DNA from: Pseudomonadota bacterium
GTDB taxonomy: Bacteria; Pseudomonadota; Gammaproteobacteria; Steroidobacterales; Steroidobacteraceae
DNA length: 10,177 nt
NCBI GenBank assembly: GCA_023417315.1
Contig: JAEZFW010000071.1
Coordinates: 1-10,177, forward strand
Reading direction: 5' to 3'
In this document: positions 1 to 6,545 of the stretch, one piece after another
Numbering within the stretch: position 1 is the stretch's first letter
Layout: each line of letters begins with the position of its first letter
The notes under the pieces: model-generated
What the model was told of the DNA's origin: nothing
Database searches by the model: none
What the model saw: the letters and a program-made list of their open reading frames with translations, nothing else
Position numbers and translations under genes: made by a program

Positions 1-35
1 ACCCTTTGAGGCGCTCGACCCTGGGAGAAGGAGCC

Positions 36-218
36 ATGCCTAAACGAAAGTCCGATGGCCCCGTAAAATCCGATGGCCCCGTGACCATCAAAGAAGCGAT
101 GAGCGAGAACGTGCGGCGGCAGCAGCAACGCTCCAATTGGAGCGCGAGCCCGCCCGAAGCCCAGCGTTCGCCTCGCGAACGGATCAAATCCGCAGAATCG
201 AAGCGCAAGTCTCGCTGA
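36..218 (+). CDS. Small basic hypothetical protein (60 aa)
   Basis: I do not recognise this protein. The ATG at 36 is preceded by a good ribosome binding site (GAAGGAG, 27-33), which is why it is preferred over an in-frame start at 6. The 60-residue product is highly charged and rich in Lys, Arg and Ser, with a KRKSR C-terminus. It has no membrane segment, cysteine pair or signal peptide. Near the N-terminus the hexapeptide KSDGPV occurs twice in a row, encoded by an 18-base tandem duplication. The composition suggests a disordered, possibly nucleic-acid-binding protein, but that is inference. A 63-base gap separates it from the thioredoxin-like gene on the same strand, so co-transcription is possible. 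The strong ribosome binding site is the main evidence that it is real. Confidence 0.55.
   Translation: MPKRKSDGPVKSDGPVTIKEAMSENVRRQQQRSNWSASPPEAQRSPRERIKSAESKRKSR
47..82 (+). repeat. 18-bp tandem duplication inside the small ORF
   Basis: Bases 47-64 and 65-82 are two adjacent 18-base units that differ at one position (AAAG versus AAAA before TCCGATGGCCCCGT). The duplication is in frame and gives KSDGPV-KSDGPV. It looks like a recent slippage or unequal-crossover event. Confidence 0.85.
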
Positions 219-240
219 CAATCGCGCTTCGCGGACCTCG

Positions 241-254
241 TCTGCTGCGGCAGA
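241..254 (+). other. Short hairpin in the leader before the thioredoxin-like gene
   Basis: The 14 bases read as a 5-bp stem, TCTGC/GCAGA, with loop TGCG. A second small inverted repeat, CGCG-CTT-CGCG, lies at 223-233. Neither is followed by a T run, so neither looks like an intrinsic terminator. They may simply be leader structure between the two small genes. Confidence 0.3.
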
Positions 255-281
255 ATGCGCGCACGGCAAACGAGGGTACTT

Positions 282-644
282 ATGGGATTCAACGCTGAGT
301 TCGAATCTACCGAGCCAACGCGCGAACAGATCGACGCGCGCAGTGGGCCGTTGGTGTTGGAGTTCGGCACGCCGTGGTGCGGCTTCTGCCAGGCCGCGTT
401 GCCGCTCATCAAGTCGGCATTCGAAGATTATCCAACCGTTCCTCACTTGAGGATCGAAGACGGCAAAGGAAGACCGCTCGGTCGCTCGTATCGGGTGAAA
501 CTGTGGCCGACGCTGATCTTTCTCGATTCCGGCAAAGAAGTCGCCCGTCTCGTACGACCGTCCGATAGTCACTCGATCGCTGATGCCCTTGCTCGCATTG
601 CCACAGAAGATATCGACTCGACCGCACTCCGCGCGTCCGAGTAG
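282..644 (+). CDS. Thioredoxin family protein (cytoplasmic, CGFC active site)
   Basis: This is a 120-residue thioredoxin-fold protein, predicted to act in thiol-disulfide exchange. The redox motif W-C-G-F-C places the cysteines at 33 and 36, preceded by the strand LVLEFGT typical of the fold. The cis-proline is in LWPTLIF (Pro76), followed by the FLDSGKEVARL strand-turn-strand. There is no signal peptide or membrane segment, so it should be cytoplasmic. The length is close to thioredoxin itself (about 105-110 aa), but the CGFC dipeptide differs from the CGPC of canonical TrxA, so this is a thioredoxin-like protein rather than trxA. The start at 282 is chosen because GAGGG (272-276) lies just upstream and the domain begins soon after. 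An in-frame ATG at 255 would add nine residues without a better site. The physiological partner cannot be told from sequence. Confidence 0.87.
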   Translation: MGFNAEFESTEPTREQIDARSGPLVLEFGTPWCGFCQAALPLIKSAFEDYPTVPHLRIEDGKGRPLGRSYRVKLWPTLIFLDSGKEVARLVRPSDSHSIADALARIATEDIDSTALRASE

Positions 645-976
645 AGCCGCGTGATTCCTGACTTCCGCATCAGCGCAATGGTCTGAGCGACACACCAAAA
701 TATCTCTCGAGGCGCACGCGGCGGCCGCGGCGCAGACAGAAGTTGACTTGACTCCCCTTCCGTCGCCGGAGCGCTCGAGCAAAGCTCATCTATTCTGAGC
801 TTCGCCGCGGTCGCCGCGTGCGCCGCGAGAATCAATCTGCTGATTGGATAGTTGCTCGAGTAGACTCTGCTCGACGCGGTTCAAGCGCGCCCCCGCCCAC
901 CCCAAGCTCTCCGATTTCCACTACCATCGGCGTCGAGGCGCCGTGCCGTTGCGTGCGCATGTTTCGTGAGCTCGAG
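645..976. other. 332-base gap without a supported gene
   Basis: This stretch lies between the thioredoxin-like gene and glutathione reductase. I find no convincing gene, RNA or terminator. TTGACT occurs at 743-748 and again at 748-753, which is a good -35 match, but nothing resembling a -10 box lies 16-18 bases further on. TATTCT at 791-796 is a -10-like hexamer without a partner. A promoter for the reductase is expected here but cannot be assigned. The downstream part (818-976) is open in the reductase frame, but it encodes a Pro/Ser/Arg-rich stretch with no resemblance to the family. Confidence 0.6.
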
Positions 977-2311
977 ATGAAGTACGACTTGCTCGTCATC
1001 GGTGCTGGATCAGGCGGAGTACGCGCGGCGCGAGTGGCAGCCGGTCATGGCGCAAAAGTCGCTGTTGCCGAGGAGTACCGCATCGGCGGCACTTGCGTGA
1101 TTCGCGGTTGCGTACCGAAGAAGCTTCTAGTGTACGGCGCGCATTTCGCAGAAGACTTGGAGGATGCACAGCGCTTTGGCTGGCGCATCGAGAACAAGCA
1201 CTTCGATTGGCCTACGTTGCGCGACAACGTGCTGGCCGAAGTGACCCGCATCAGCGGGCTTTACACGCAGACCCTGCAGAATCACAAAGTCGACATTCTC
1301 GACGGTCGAGCGGTCTTCAAGAACAGGAACGAAGTGTCCATCGGCGGTCGCACCGTGACGGCGGACAAGATTCTGATCGCGACCGGTGCGCGCCCCTACG
1401 TGCCTGACCGCCCGGGCTGCGAGCATGGGATCACGTCCAACGATGCGTTTCATTTGGAGAGACTGCCCAAGCGCATCGTCATTGCCGGCGGCGGCTATAT
1501 CGCGAACGAGTTCGCCGGCATCTTCAACGAGTTCGGCAGCACCGTGACGCTCGTGAACCGTTCCGATCAGATCCTGCGTGGCTACGATGAGCAGATTCGA
1601 GATCGCCTGCTGCAGATCTCGTTGACGAAAGGTATCCGCTTTTTGTTCAACTCTCCGCTGGACTTCGTGGAAAAGCTTCCCGACGGATCGCTCCGCATTC
1701 ATTTCGAGACGGGCGATCTCGTGGATTGCGATGCTATTCTCTTCGCGACGGGCCGCGTCCCAAACACGCAAGACATGGGCCTCGAGCGCGCAGGCGTGGA
1801 GATCGATTCGCGCGGTGCGGTGAAGGTCGATGACATGAGTCGTACGACGTGTCCGTCCATCTACGCGGTAGGAGATGTCACCGATCGTGTGCAGCTCACA
1901 CCTGTGGCCATTCGCGAGGGACACGCATTCGCAGATACGGTCTTCGGCGATACGCCTAAGAAGGTCGATTACGAGTGCATCCCCTCTGCAGTGTTCAGCC
2001 ACCCCCCGCTGGCTGGTGTCGGGATGACGGAATCACAAGCACGCAACCGACTCGGTTCCGTCCGGACGTACACCGCGGACTTCCGGCCGATGAAGAGCGT
2101 GCTCGCGAATCGCAACGAGCGCGCGCTCTATAAGCTCATCGTCGATGCTTCGACCGATCGAGTGGTCGGTGCGCACATGATTGGACCGGACGCACCCGAG
2201 ATCATGCAGGTGGTCGCCGTGGCGGTGAAGGCCGGCCTCACGAAGCAACAGTTCGACGACTGTATGGCCATTCATCCGACGATGGCGGAAGAGCTCGTCC
2301 TCCTCAAGTAG
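977..2311 (+). CDS. gor: Glutathione-disulfide reductase
   Basis: This flavoenzyme reduces glutathione disulfide to two GSH with NADPH in the cytoplasm. The 444 residues match the usual length of about 450. An N-terminal FAD site, GAGSGG, spans 9-14. The redox-active disulfide is in GGTCVIRGCVPKKL (Cys40 and Cys45). The NADPH domain carries GGGYIANEF from 171, with Arg195 and Arg201 placed as in NADPH-specific members. A second FAD-contact motif, SIYAVGD, ends at 300. The C-terminal dimer domain has the catalytic HPTMAEE (His433, Glu438). The VIRG between the cysteines resembles the plant/cyanobacterial/alphaproteobacterial type rather than the E. coli VNVG type. The start at 977 is chosen because MKYDLLVIGAGSGG fits the family N-terminus. 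Its ribosome binding site is weak (TGAG, 967-970), and ATG 959 or a start at 818 would add unrelated residues. Other disulfide reductases are less likely given this combination of motifs. Confidence 0.93.
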   Translation: MKYDLLVIGAGSGGVRAARVAAGHGAKVAVAEEYRIGGTCVIRGCVPKKLLVYGAHFAEDLEDAQRFGWRIENKHFDWPTLRDNVLAEVTRISGLYTQTLQNHKVDILDGRAVFKNRNEVSIGGRTVTADKILIATGARPYVPDRPGCEHGITSNDAFHLERLPKRIVIAGGGYIANEFAGIFNEFGSTVTLVNRSDQILRGYDEQIRDRLLQISLTKGIRFLFNSPLDFVEKLPDGSLRIHFETGDLVDCDAILFATGRVPNTQDMGLERAGVEIDSRGAVKVDDMSRTTCPSIYAVGDVTDRVQLTPVAIREGHAFADTVFGDTPKKVDYECIPSAVFSHPPLAGVGMTESQARNRLGSVRTYTADFRPMKSVLANRNERALYKLIVDASTDRVVGAHMIGPDAPEIMQVVAVAVKAGLTKQQFDDCMAIHPTMAEELVLLK

Positions 2312-2321
2312 CGCTCTTGCG

Positions 2322-2379
2322 CTGGTAGGACGCTTCGCGTCGGGTAGGCCTTCGGCGTGTAGGCCGAGCTAAAGTCGGC
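2322..2379 (+). repeat. Left REP-like cluster: three tandem GTAG-headed hairpins
   Basis: Eleven bases after the gor stop begin three consecutive GTAG-plus-hairpin units on the + strand. The first is GTAG 2325-2328 with stem GACGC/GCGTC and loop TTC (2329-2341). The second is GTAG 2344-2347 with GCC-TTC-GGC (2348-2356). The third is GTAG 2359-2362 with GCCGA/TCGGC and a 7-base loop (2363-2379). A GTAG tetranucleotide followed by a foot hairpin is the known architecture of REP elements recognised by RAYT (TnpA-REP) proteins. No RAYT gene is in this window. Bases 2322-2344 are repeated perfectly in inverted orientation at 3069-3091. Confidence 0.65.
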
Positions 2380-2549
2380 GAGTGGGCCTATCGGCGGGAA
2401 AGAATGCTTTGCATCTTTGATGCTTCCATGGGAAGAGCGAGCGCGATGGCCAAGCGTCCGCGCTCTTTCTCTGTATATGACGAGAATTTCGCCGCGACTC
2501 TTCAGCGGGGAGCACGACAATCTATTGATCAACATGCCATGGAGGGCGT

Positions 2550-2918
2550 GTGTCCACACCATCGTTTGAGTCTCTGCGGGTCTGGCACGATGCTCGTCGT
2601 CTCGCGGCAGAAATCTATGCGCTTACTCGTACAGGAAGCTTTGCGGCAGATAACGCGCTCTGCGGTCAGATTCGTCGCGCGGCTATCTCCGTGATGTCTA
2701 ACATCGCGGAAGGATATGAGCGCGGTAGCAACAAGGAACTGATTCAGTTCTTGAAAGTAGCGAAAGGCTCCGTCGCTGAGATTCGCTCACAGATCTATGC
2801 AGCTGAAGATGTCGGCTACATCGACCAGACGACTGCAAGTACGCTTCGCCGCTCCGCGATCGTGATCACGCGGCAACTAGCCGCGCTCACCAACACGGCC
2901 CGCTCACGCCAGAGCTGA
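2550..2918 (+). CDS. Four-helix-bundle protein (S23 / 23S rRNA intervening-sequence family)
   Basis: The 122-residue product matches the four-helix-bundle family named after ORFs found in 23S rRNA intervening sequences. The hallmarks are F-x-SLRVWHDAR near the N-terminus, QIRRAAISVMSNIAEGYERGS in the middle, then ELIQFLKVAKGSVAEIRSQIYAAEDVGYI and a final helix. Its length is typical (about 115-130 aa). It starts with GTG at 2550, four bases after GGAGG (2541-2545); two nearby ATGs (2534, 2539) are out of frame. The molecular role of the family is poorly known. Relatives include Avd, the accessory protein of diversity-generating retroelements, but no reverse transcriptase or template repeat is visible here. 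No rRNA surrounds it. REP-like clusters lie on both sides, so it appears as a solitary gene in repeat-rich intergenic DNA between gor and lemA. Confidence 0.87.
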   Translation: MSTPSFESLRVWHDARRLAAEIYALTRTGSFAADNALCGQIRRAAISVMSNIAEGYERGSNKELIQFLKVAKGSVAEIRSQIYAAEDVGYIDQTTASTLRRSAIVITRQLAALTNTARSRQS

Positions 2919-2939
2919 TCCACCTTCTACAGTAGTGCA

Positions 2940-3113
2940 GTAGGCGCTCTGGGAGTGCTCGGCTCTTGTCTTCTTCTCTGACCCGCCGCGAGGCCTACTC
3001 GATGCGCAGCATCCTACTCGCCGTTAGGCCGACCCGCCGACGGAGTCAGGCCTCCTTGATCTTATCGTCCCGACGCGAAGCGTCCTACCAGGTAGACACA
3101 CCTGCGCGGGTGT
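2940..3113. repeat. Right REP-like cluster downstream of the S23 gene
   Basis: Several GTAG-headed hairpins lie between the S23 gene and lemA. On the + strand, GTAG 2940-2943 is followed by GCGCTC-TGG-GAGTGC (2944-2958, one G-T pair). On the minus strand, GTAG at 3088-3085 heads stem GACGC/GCGTC (3084-3072), GTAG at 3017-3014 heads GATGC/GCATC (3013-3001), and GTAG at 2998-2995 heads GCC-TCGC-GGC (2994-2985). A bulged hairpin, AGGCCGAC/GTC-a-GGCCT, spans 3026-3053. GTAG 3092-3095 is followed by ACACC/GGTGT (3098-3113). The units at 3017-2985 copy the first two left-cluster units with the same 19-base GTAG-to-GTAG spacing. Confidence 0.6.
3069..3091 (-). repeat. Inverted partner of the left repeat (23/23 bases)
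   Basis: This is the exact reverse complement of 2322-2344. Together the two copies bound a 770-base segment containing only the S23 gene and further hairpins. Pairing stops on both sides (2321/3092 and 2345/3068 do not match). I see no direct repeat outside the pair that would indicate a target-site duplication. Confidence 0.9.
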
Positions 3114-3151
3114 ATGCTTGTGGTCCGCGAGTCACTAATCAAGATAAGAAG

Positions 3152-3700
3152 ATGACCACGAGCATCATCGTCATTGCGCTCATTCTGGCAGGCGCGTTGT
3201 TTCTCTATAACCGCCTCGTGCGGTTGCGCAACCAGGTGCGTACCGCTTGGGCGGATATCGACGTGCAGCTCACGCGCCGGCACGATCTCGTGCCGCAGCT
3301 CGTGGCTGCCGTCAAAGGGTACGCCGCGCACGAACAGGCGTTACTCGAGAATGTCACTCAACTGCGCACGCAAGCCGCGCAATTGCACAGTCCGGCGCAG
3401 CTCGGTGAGGTCGAATCCGCGCTCGAGCAGAGTCTCGCGCGGTTATTCGCTCTGCAAGAAAGCTACCCCGACCTCAAGGCGAGCCAGAATTTTCTGCAGC
3501 TTCAGCGCGATCTGGTGAAAGTCGAAGAGCATCTTCAGTATGCGCGTCGCTTCTACAATGGCGCGGTACGCGACTACAACGACGCCGTGCAGCGCGTACC
3601 CGATCTCGTCATTGCGCGCTCGTTCAACTTCACGCCTGCGGAGTTCTATCAGGCGCAGCCTGCGGAACGCGGTGCCATCAAAGCCGAGCTGGGAGCCTGA
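3152..3700 (+). CDS. lemA: LemA family membrane-anchored protein
   Basis: The 182-residue protein fits the LemA family (usual length about 180-200). An N-terminal hydrophobic helix at about residues 4-21 (SIIVIALILAGALFLYN) serves as membrane anchor. The family signature follows directly: RLRNQVRTAWADIDVQLTRR, then HDLVPQLVAAVKGYAAHE, which begins the long helical domain. The conserved middle (FLQLQRDLVKVEEHLQYARRFYNGAVRDYN) and the closing PDLVIA-SFNF-PAEFY segment are also present. The function of the family is not firmly established; it is a membrane-associated helical-bundle protein. The ATG at 3152 gives the expected N-terminus. Its ribosome binding site is weak (AAGAAG, 3147-3152 region), and extension to 2966 would run into the repeat cluster. 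The DUF2207 gene starts 2 bases after its stop, so the pair is very likely one operon. Confidence 0.9.
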   Translation: MTTSIIVIALILAGALFLYNRLVRLRNQVRTAWADIDVQLTRRHDLVPQLVAAVKGYAAHEQALLENVTQLRTQAAQLHSPAQLGEVESALEQSLARLFALQESYPDLKASQNFLQLQRDLVKVEEHLQYARRFYNGAVRDYNDAVQRVPDLVIARSFNFTPAEFYQAQPAERGAIKAELGA

Positions 3701-3702
3701 GC

Positions 3703-5424
3703 ATGACTCGCTGGATGACTGCGGCCCTCGCGCTGCTGCTGTGTGCAGTGTGTTCCGCCGACGAAGCGATCCTGCGCTACGAGATCGCTATCGACGTGGA
3801 GCAGAACGGTGCACTGCTCGTGGAAGAGCACATCACCGTGCGCGCCGAAGGCAGTCAGATCCGGCGCGGTATCTATCGAGACTTCCCCACGCGCTATCGA
3901 GATCGATTTGGCAATCGCGTGGTCGTCGATCTCGAAGTGATCGGCGTCGAGCGCAATGGCGGACCCGAACCGTGGTTCACGGAAAACCTGAGCAACGGTG
4001 TGCGCATCAATACCGGCAACGACGATTTCTTATCCGTACCTGCGGACTACACGTTCACGCTTCGCTATCGAACCACACGTCAGCTCGGGTTCTTCGATGA
4101 GCACGACGAGCTCTACTTCAACGCGATCGGAGGTGGATGGGCCTTTCCGATCCATGCGGCGAGCGTCGAGGTGAGCTTGCCCGAGCCCGTCCCCACCGAT
4201 CGGATGAGCGTGGAAGGCTACACAGGCTATCAAGGTGCGAAAGGCACCGACTACGTCGCGCAAGTGACGGGACCGGGAAAGGCACGCTGGCTTGCCACAC
4301 GCCCTCTTCAACCCGGAGAGAACTTCACGATCGTCCTTACGTTTCCGAAGGGGCTGATCGCAGAACCGACTGGTGCGCAACGCGCGGCTTGGTTGCTGAA
4401 GGACAATCGTGGCGTGCTGGTGGCGCTCATTGCGCTTGCACTGTTGGTTCTCTATTGCGTGCGAACATGGCAGCGAGTCGGCCGCGATCCGCACCGAGGC
4501 ATCATCATCGCGCGCTATGAGCCTCCGGAAGGACACACGCCCGCGAGCCTGCGCCACGTGCAGGACATGGGTTATGACATCCGTTGCTTTACCTCCGAGG
4601 TTCTCGCGCTCGCGGTACGCGGTTTCGTTCGCGTCGTCCGGGAGGATCGCCTCTTGAAAGATCAGTGGTCGCTCGAACGCGTAGCCCAGCCGGGGGCTGC
4701 CGACCTGCCGAGCAGCCAAGCCAAGTTATTGAACGCGATCTTCAAGGACGGCAAGGAATCGGTCGAGCTCAAGAAATCGAACGCGACGCGCTTGCAAGCC
4801 GCGAAGCACGCGCACATGAGTGCGCTCGACAAGGCGAATCATCCGCGTTACTTCAAGCGCAACGCGGGCGCGGTCGGCAAAGGATTTCTCATCGCGCTCA
4901 TCGGGGCGGTTGCGGCGTTCTTGGTTGCTGGCGGATCGGGCATCGCTGCGATCGTGGTGCTCACGGTCCTGATGGTGATCGTTCTCATCGCGTTCGGTTT
5001 CCTCGTGCAAGCACCCACCGAGGAAGGACGCAAGCTCATGGATGAGATCGAAGGGTTGAAGCTCTACTTGAGCGTCGCGGAGCGCGATGAGCTCGCACGC
5101 TTGCAAGGTCCCGATGCGCCGCCTGCGCTCGATGCCGAGCGCTATGAGCGCTTGCTCCCCTTCGCGGTCGCGCTCGAAGTGGAAGATGCGTGGACGGACA
5201 AGTTCAGCGCGGCAGTCGGTGCCGCCGCTGCAGCCGAAGTCACGCGCAACATCGCCTGGTATCGCGGCGGCATCGGCAACTTGAATAGCTTCAGTCAATC
5301 GCTTGGCAGCGCACTGACCTCCCAGATCGCCTCCTCCTCAACTCCACCCGGCAGCTCATCAGGTTCCGGCGGTGGCGGCTCCGCCGGCGGCGGGGGCGGC
5401 GGTGGTGGCGGCGGTGGCCGTTAG
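3703..5424 (+). CDS. DUF2207 domain-containing membrane protein
   Basis: The 573-residue protein matches the DUF2207 family. It has an N-terminal signal peptide (hydrophobic about 6-18, likely cleavage after CSA at 17-19). An extracytoplasmic beta-rich domain (about 20-235) opens with the typical sequence around RYEIAIDVEQNGALLVEEHITV and R-RGIYRDFP (55-62). A membrane helix spans about 237-254, followed by a soluble segment containing EPPEGHTPASL (273-283). Two more helices (about 393-410 and 413-435) follow, then the conserved GLKLYLSVAERDEL and RYERLLPFAVALEVEDAWTDKF. It ends in a Ser/Gly-rich tail (about 544-573) with eleven consecutive Gly before the terminal Arg, as is common in these proteins. 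GGGAG (3691-3695) is its ribosome binding site, inside the end of lemA. Co-occurrence with LemA is typical; the function is unknown, probably at the cell envelope. Confidence 0.9.
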   Translation: MTRWMTAALALLLCAVCSADEAILRYEIAIDVEQNGALLVEEHITVRAEGSQIRRGIYRDFPTRYRDRFGNRVVVDLEVIGVERNGGPEPWFTENLSNGVRINTGNDDFLSVPADYTFTLRYRTTRQLGFFDEHDELYFNAIGGGWAFPIHAASVEVSLPEPVPTDRMSVEGYTGYQGAKGTDYVAQVTGPGKARWLATRPLQPGENFTIVLTFPKGLIAEPTGAQRAAWLLKDNRGVLVALIALALLVLYCVRTWQRVGRDPHRGIIIARYEPPEGHTPASLRHVQDMGYDIRCFTSEVLALAVRGFVRVVREDRLLKDQWSLERVAQPGAADLPSSQAKLLNAIFKDGKESVELKKSNATRLQAAKHAHMSALDKANHPRYFKRNAGAVGKGFLIALIGAVAAFLVAGGSGIAAIVVLTVLMVIVLIAFGFLVQAPTEEGRKLMDEIEGLKLYLSVAERDELARLQGPDAPPALDAERYERLLPFAVALEVEDAWTDKFSAAVGAAAAAEVTRNIAWYRGGIGNLNSFSQSLGSALTSQIASSSTPPGSSSGSGGGGSAGGGGGGGGGGGR

Positions 5425-5461
5425 CGGCGCGATGGAGGTTGTAGGCTTGTCTCCGGGGAAA

Positions 5462-5601
5462 AGGCTGTAGGCTGTAGCCAGAGAAGATTAAGAGTCCGCG
5501 CAAATGCAACGGGAGTCTGACAGCAAGCTCCGTTTAGATCGCGCGACAGCGCTTCCGGCTACTGGCTACAGCCTACAGCCTACAGCCTACAGCCTACAGC
5601 C
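5462..5601. repeat. Heptamer array with 20-bp inverted repeat between convergent genes
   Basis: The right arm holds five perfect tandem copies of TACAGCC (5567-5601). The left arm has two copies of the reverse-complement heptamer GGCTGTA (5463-5476), followed by GCCAG. Bases 5462-5481 are the exact reverse complement of 5562-5581, leaving an 80-base spacer. A further GTAGGCT lies at 5441-5447. The element lies between the stops of the DUF2207 gene (+) and the glutamine amidotransferase gene (-). It could act as a bidirectional transcription barrier, but the arms are not followed by a proper T run, except that six A's at 5604-5609 would read as T6 on the minus strand. Confidence 0.8.
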
Positions 5602-5609
5602 CGAAAAAA

Positions 5610-6356
5610 TCATCCCCTACTCCCCAACCGCAGCTTTGGCTTCCACGAGAACATCTCGATGAATTCGTTGAAGACCCGTTCGCTTAGGTGTTGAGCTTTC
5701 GGGGCGTGCAGGTGAGTGTCTCGAAGCACATGCTCCACTCCGTGTCCTAGATCGCGCGTTTCGAATTCCGCGCGATACTCGGGCACATCCAGCCACTTGC
5801 GGATGAGCAGCTCGTCCGCCTCGAGATGAAATTGCAACCCGTACGCACGATCGCCATAGCGAAACGCTTGATGCGGGCAGCTGTCGGTGCTTGCGAGATG
5901 AACCGCACCGCGCGGCAGATCGAACGTGTATGCGTGCCATTGGAAAACGTGTTGCACGCCGCTCATGTGCCGACAGAGTCGATCGGATTCGGCGTTTGCC
6001 GTTGCATGCACGGGGTACCACCCGATCTCGGCGATGGGGCTCGGATGCACGCTCGCCCCGAGCGCTGCCGCAAGCAGCTGCGCACCGAGGCAGATGCCGA
6101 GGACCGGCATGTCGGCGTCGAGCGCCTCCCGAATAGCAGCGATCTCGGTATAGAGGTGCGGAAAGAGATCCGCCTGATCGACATTCATCGGCCCGCCCAG
6201 GACAACCAAGCCGTTATAGCGGCGTACGTCGATCGTCGCCGTGGGCTCGCGGGAGAAATTGATGTATCGAACGCGAAAACCCGCTCGGCGCAGTAAAGGA
6301 TCGAGCGTCCCGAGCGGCTCCCGAGCCGAATGTTGAAAGACGAGCAGCTTGCGCAT
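5610..6356 (-). CDS. Class I glutamine amidotransferase (GMP-synthase-like, stand-alone)
   Basis: The 248-residue protein is a stand-alone class I glutamine amidotransferase domain. The N-terminus LLVFQHSAREPLGTLDPLLRRAGF and YNGLVVLGGPMNV (48-59) are typical of the GuaA-like subgroup. The nucleophile elbow is GICLGAQLLAAALG with Cys89, and the rest of the triad is in LQFHLE (His177, Glu179). EIGWYPV and QWHAYTFDLP are also subgroup features. The acceptor substrate is unknown. Enzymes of this type transfer ammonia from glutamine or hydrolyse gamma-glutamyl compounds, and no synthetase partner lies nearby. The start at 6356 is chosen by family fit; its ribosome binding site is poor (GCGAG, a few bases upstream). 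Longer starts up to 6563 add Arg/Cys-rich sequence unlike the family. It is divergent from glgP and convergent with the DUF2207 gene. There is no signal peptide, so it is cytoplasmic. Confidence 0.88.
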   Translation of the reverse strand: MRKLLVFQHSAREPLGTLDPLLRRAGFRVRYINFSREPTATIDVRRYNGLVVLGGPMNVDQADLFPHLYTEIAAIREALDADMPVLGICLGAQLLAAALGASVHPSPIAEIGWYPVHATANAESDRLCRHMSGVQHVFQWHAYTFDLPRGAVHLASTDSCPHQAFRYGDRAYGLQFHLEADELLIRKWLDVPEYRAEFETRDLGHGVEHVLRDTHLHAPKAQHLSERVFNEFIEMFSWKPKLRLGSRG

Positions 6357-6545
6357 GCGGCTCGCAGTGTAGTTGGGAAATGGCCTTCGGCAAGCAGGCA
6401 GTACGCATGTCGCACAACATCGGAGCATCGAGGCCCACCACTCAGACCCTGATGGTGCGTTCGCGCGCCTCGATGCGCCGAAAGGTCGCGCCGGCTCGCG
6501 AGTGACTCGCCACGCACGAGGGTGCATGGAACTTGCAAAGCCCTG

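Noticed and set aside
743..753. Promoter -35 box TTGACT in front of gor
   Set aside because: No plausible -10 hexamer at 16-18 bases downstream of either overlapping copy.
569..835. 88-codon minus-strand frame over the end of the thioredoxin-like gene and the gap
   Set aside because: It overlaps the real gene, lacks a good ribosome binding site and resembles nothing I know.
818..976. N-terminal extension of glutathione reductase
   Set aside because: Adds 53 Pro/Ser/Arg-rich residues before the conserved FAD-binding start, with no signal-peptide features.
1127..2002. 291-codon open frame opposite glutathione reductase
   Set aside because: Antisense to a well-supported gene; the translation is rich in His, Arg and Asp with no recognisable domain.
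2404..2694. 96-codon frame overlapping the S23 gene
   Set aside because: It overlaps the S23 gene in another frame; only the S23 frame shows family motifs and a GGAGG site.
2322..3113. Diversity-generating retroelement around an Avd-like protein
   Set aside because: No reverse transcriptase, template repeat or variable target gene is visible; the repeats are palindromic and short.
5462..5601. CRISPR array
   Set aside because: The repeats are 7 bp, directly adjacent with no spacers, and no cas gene is present.
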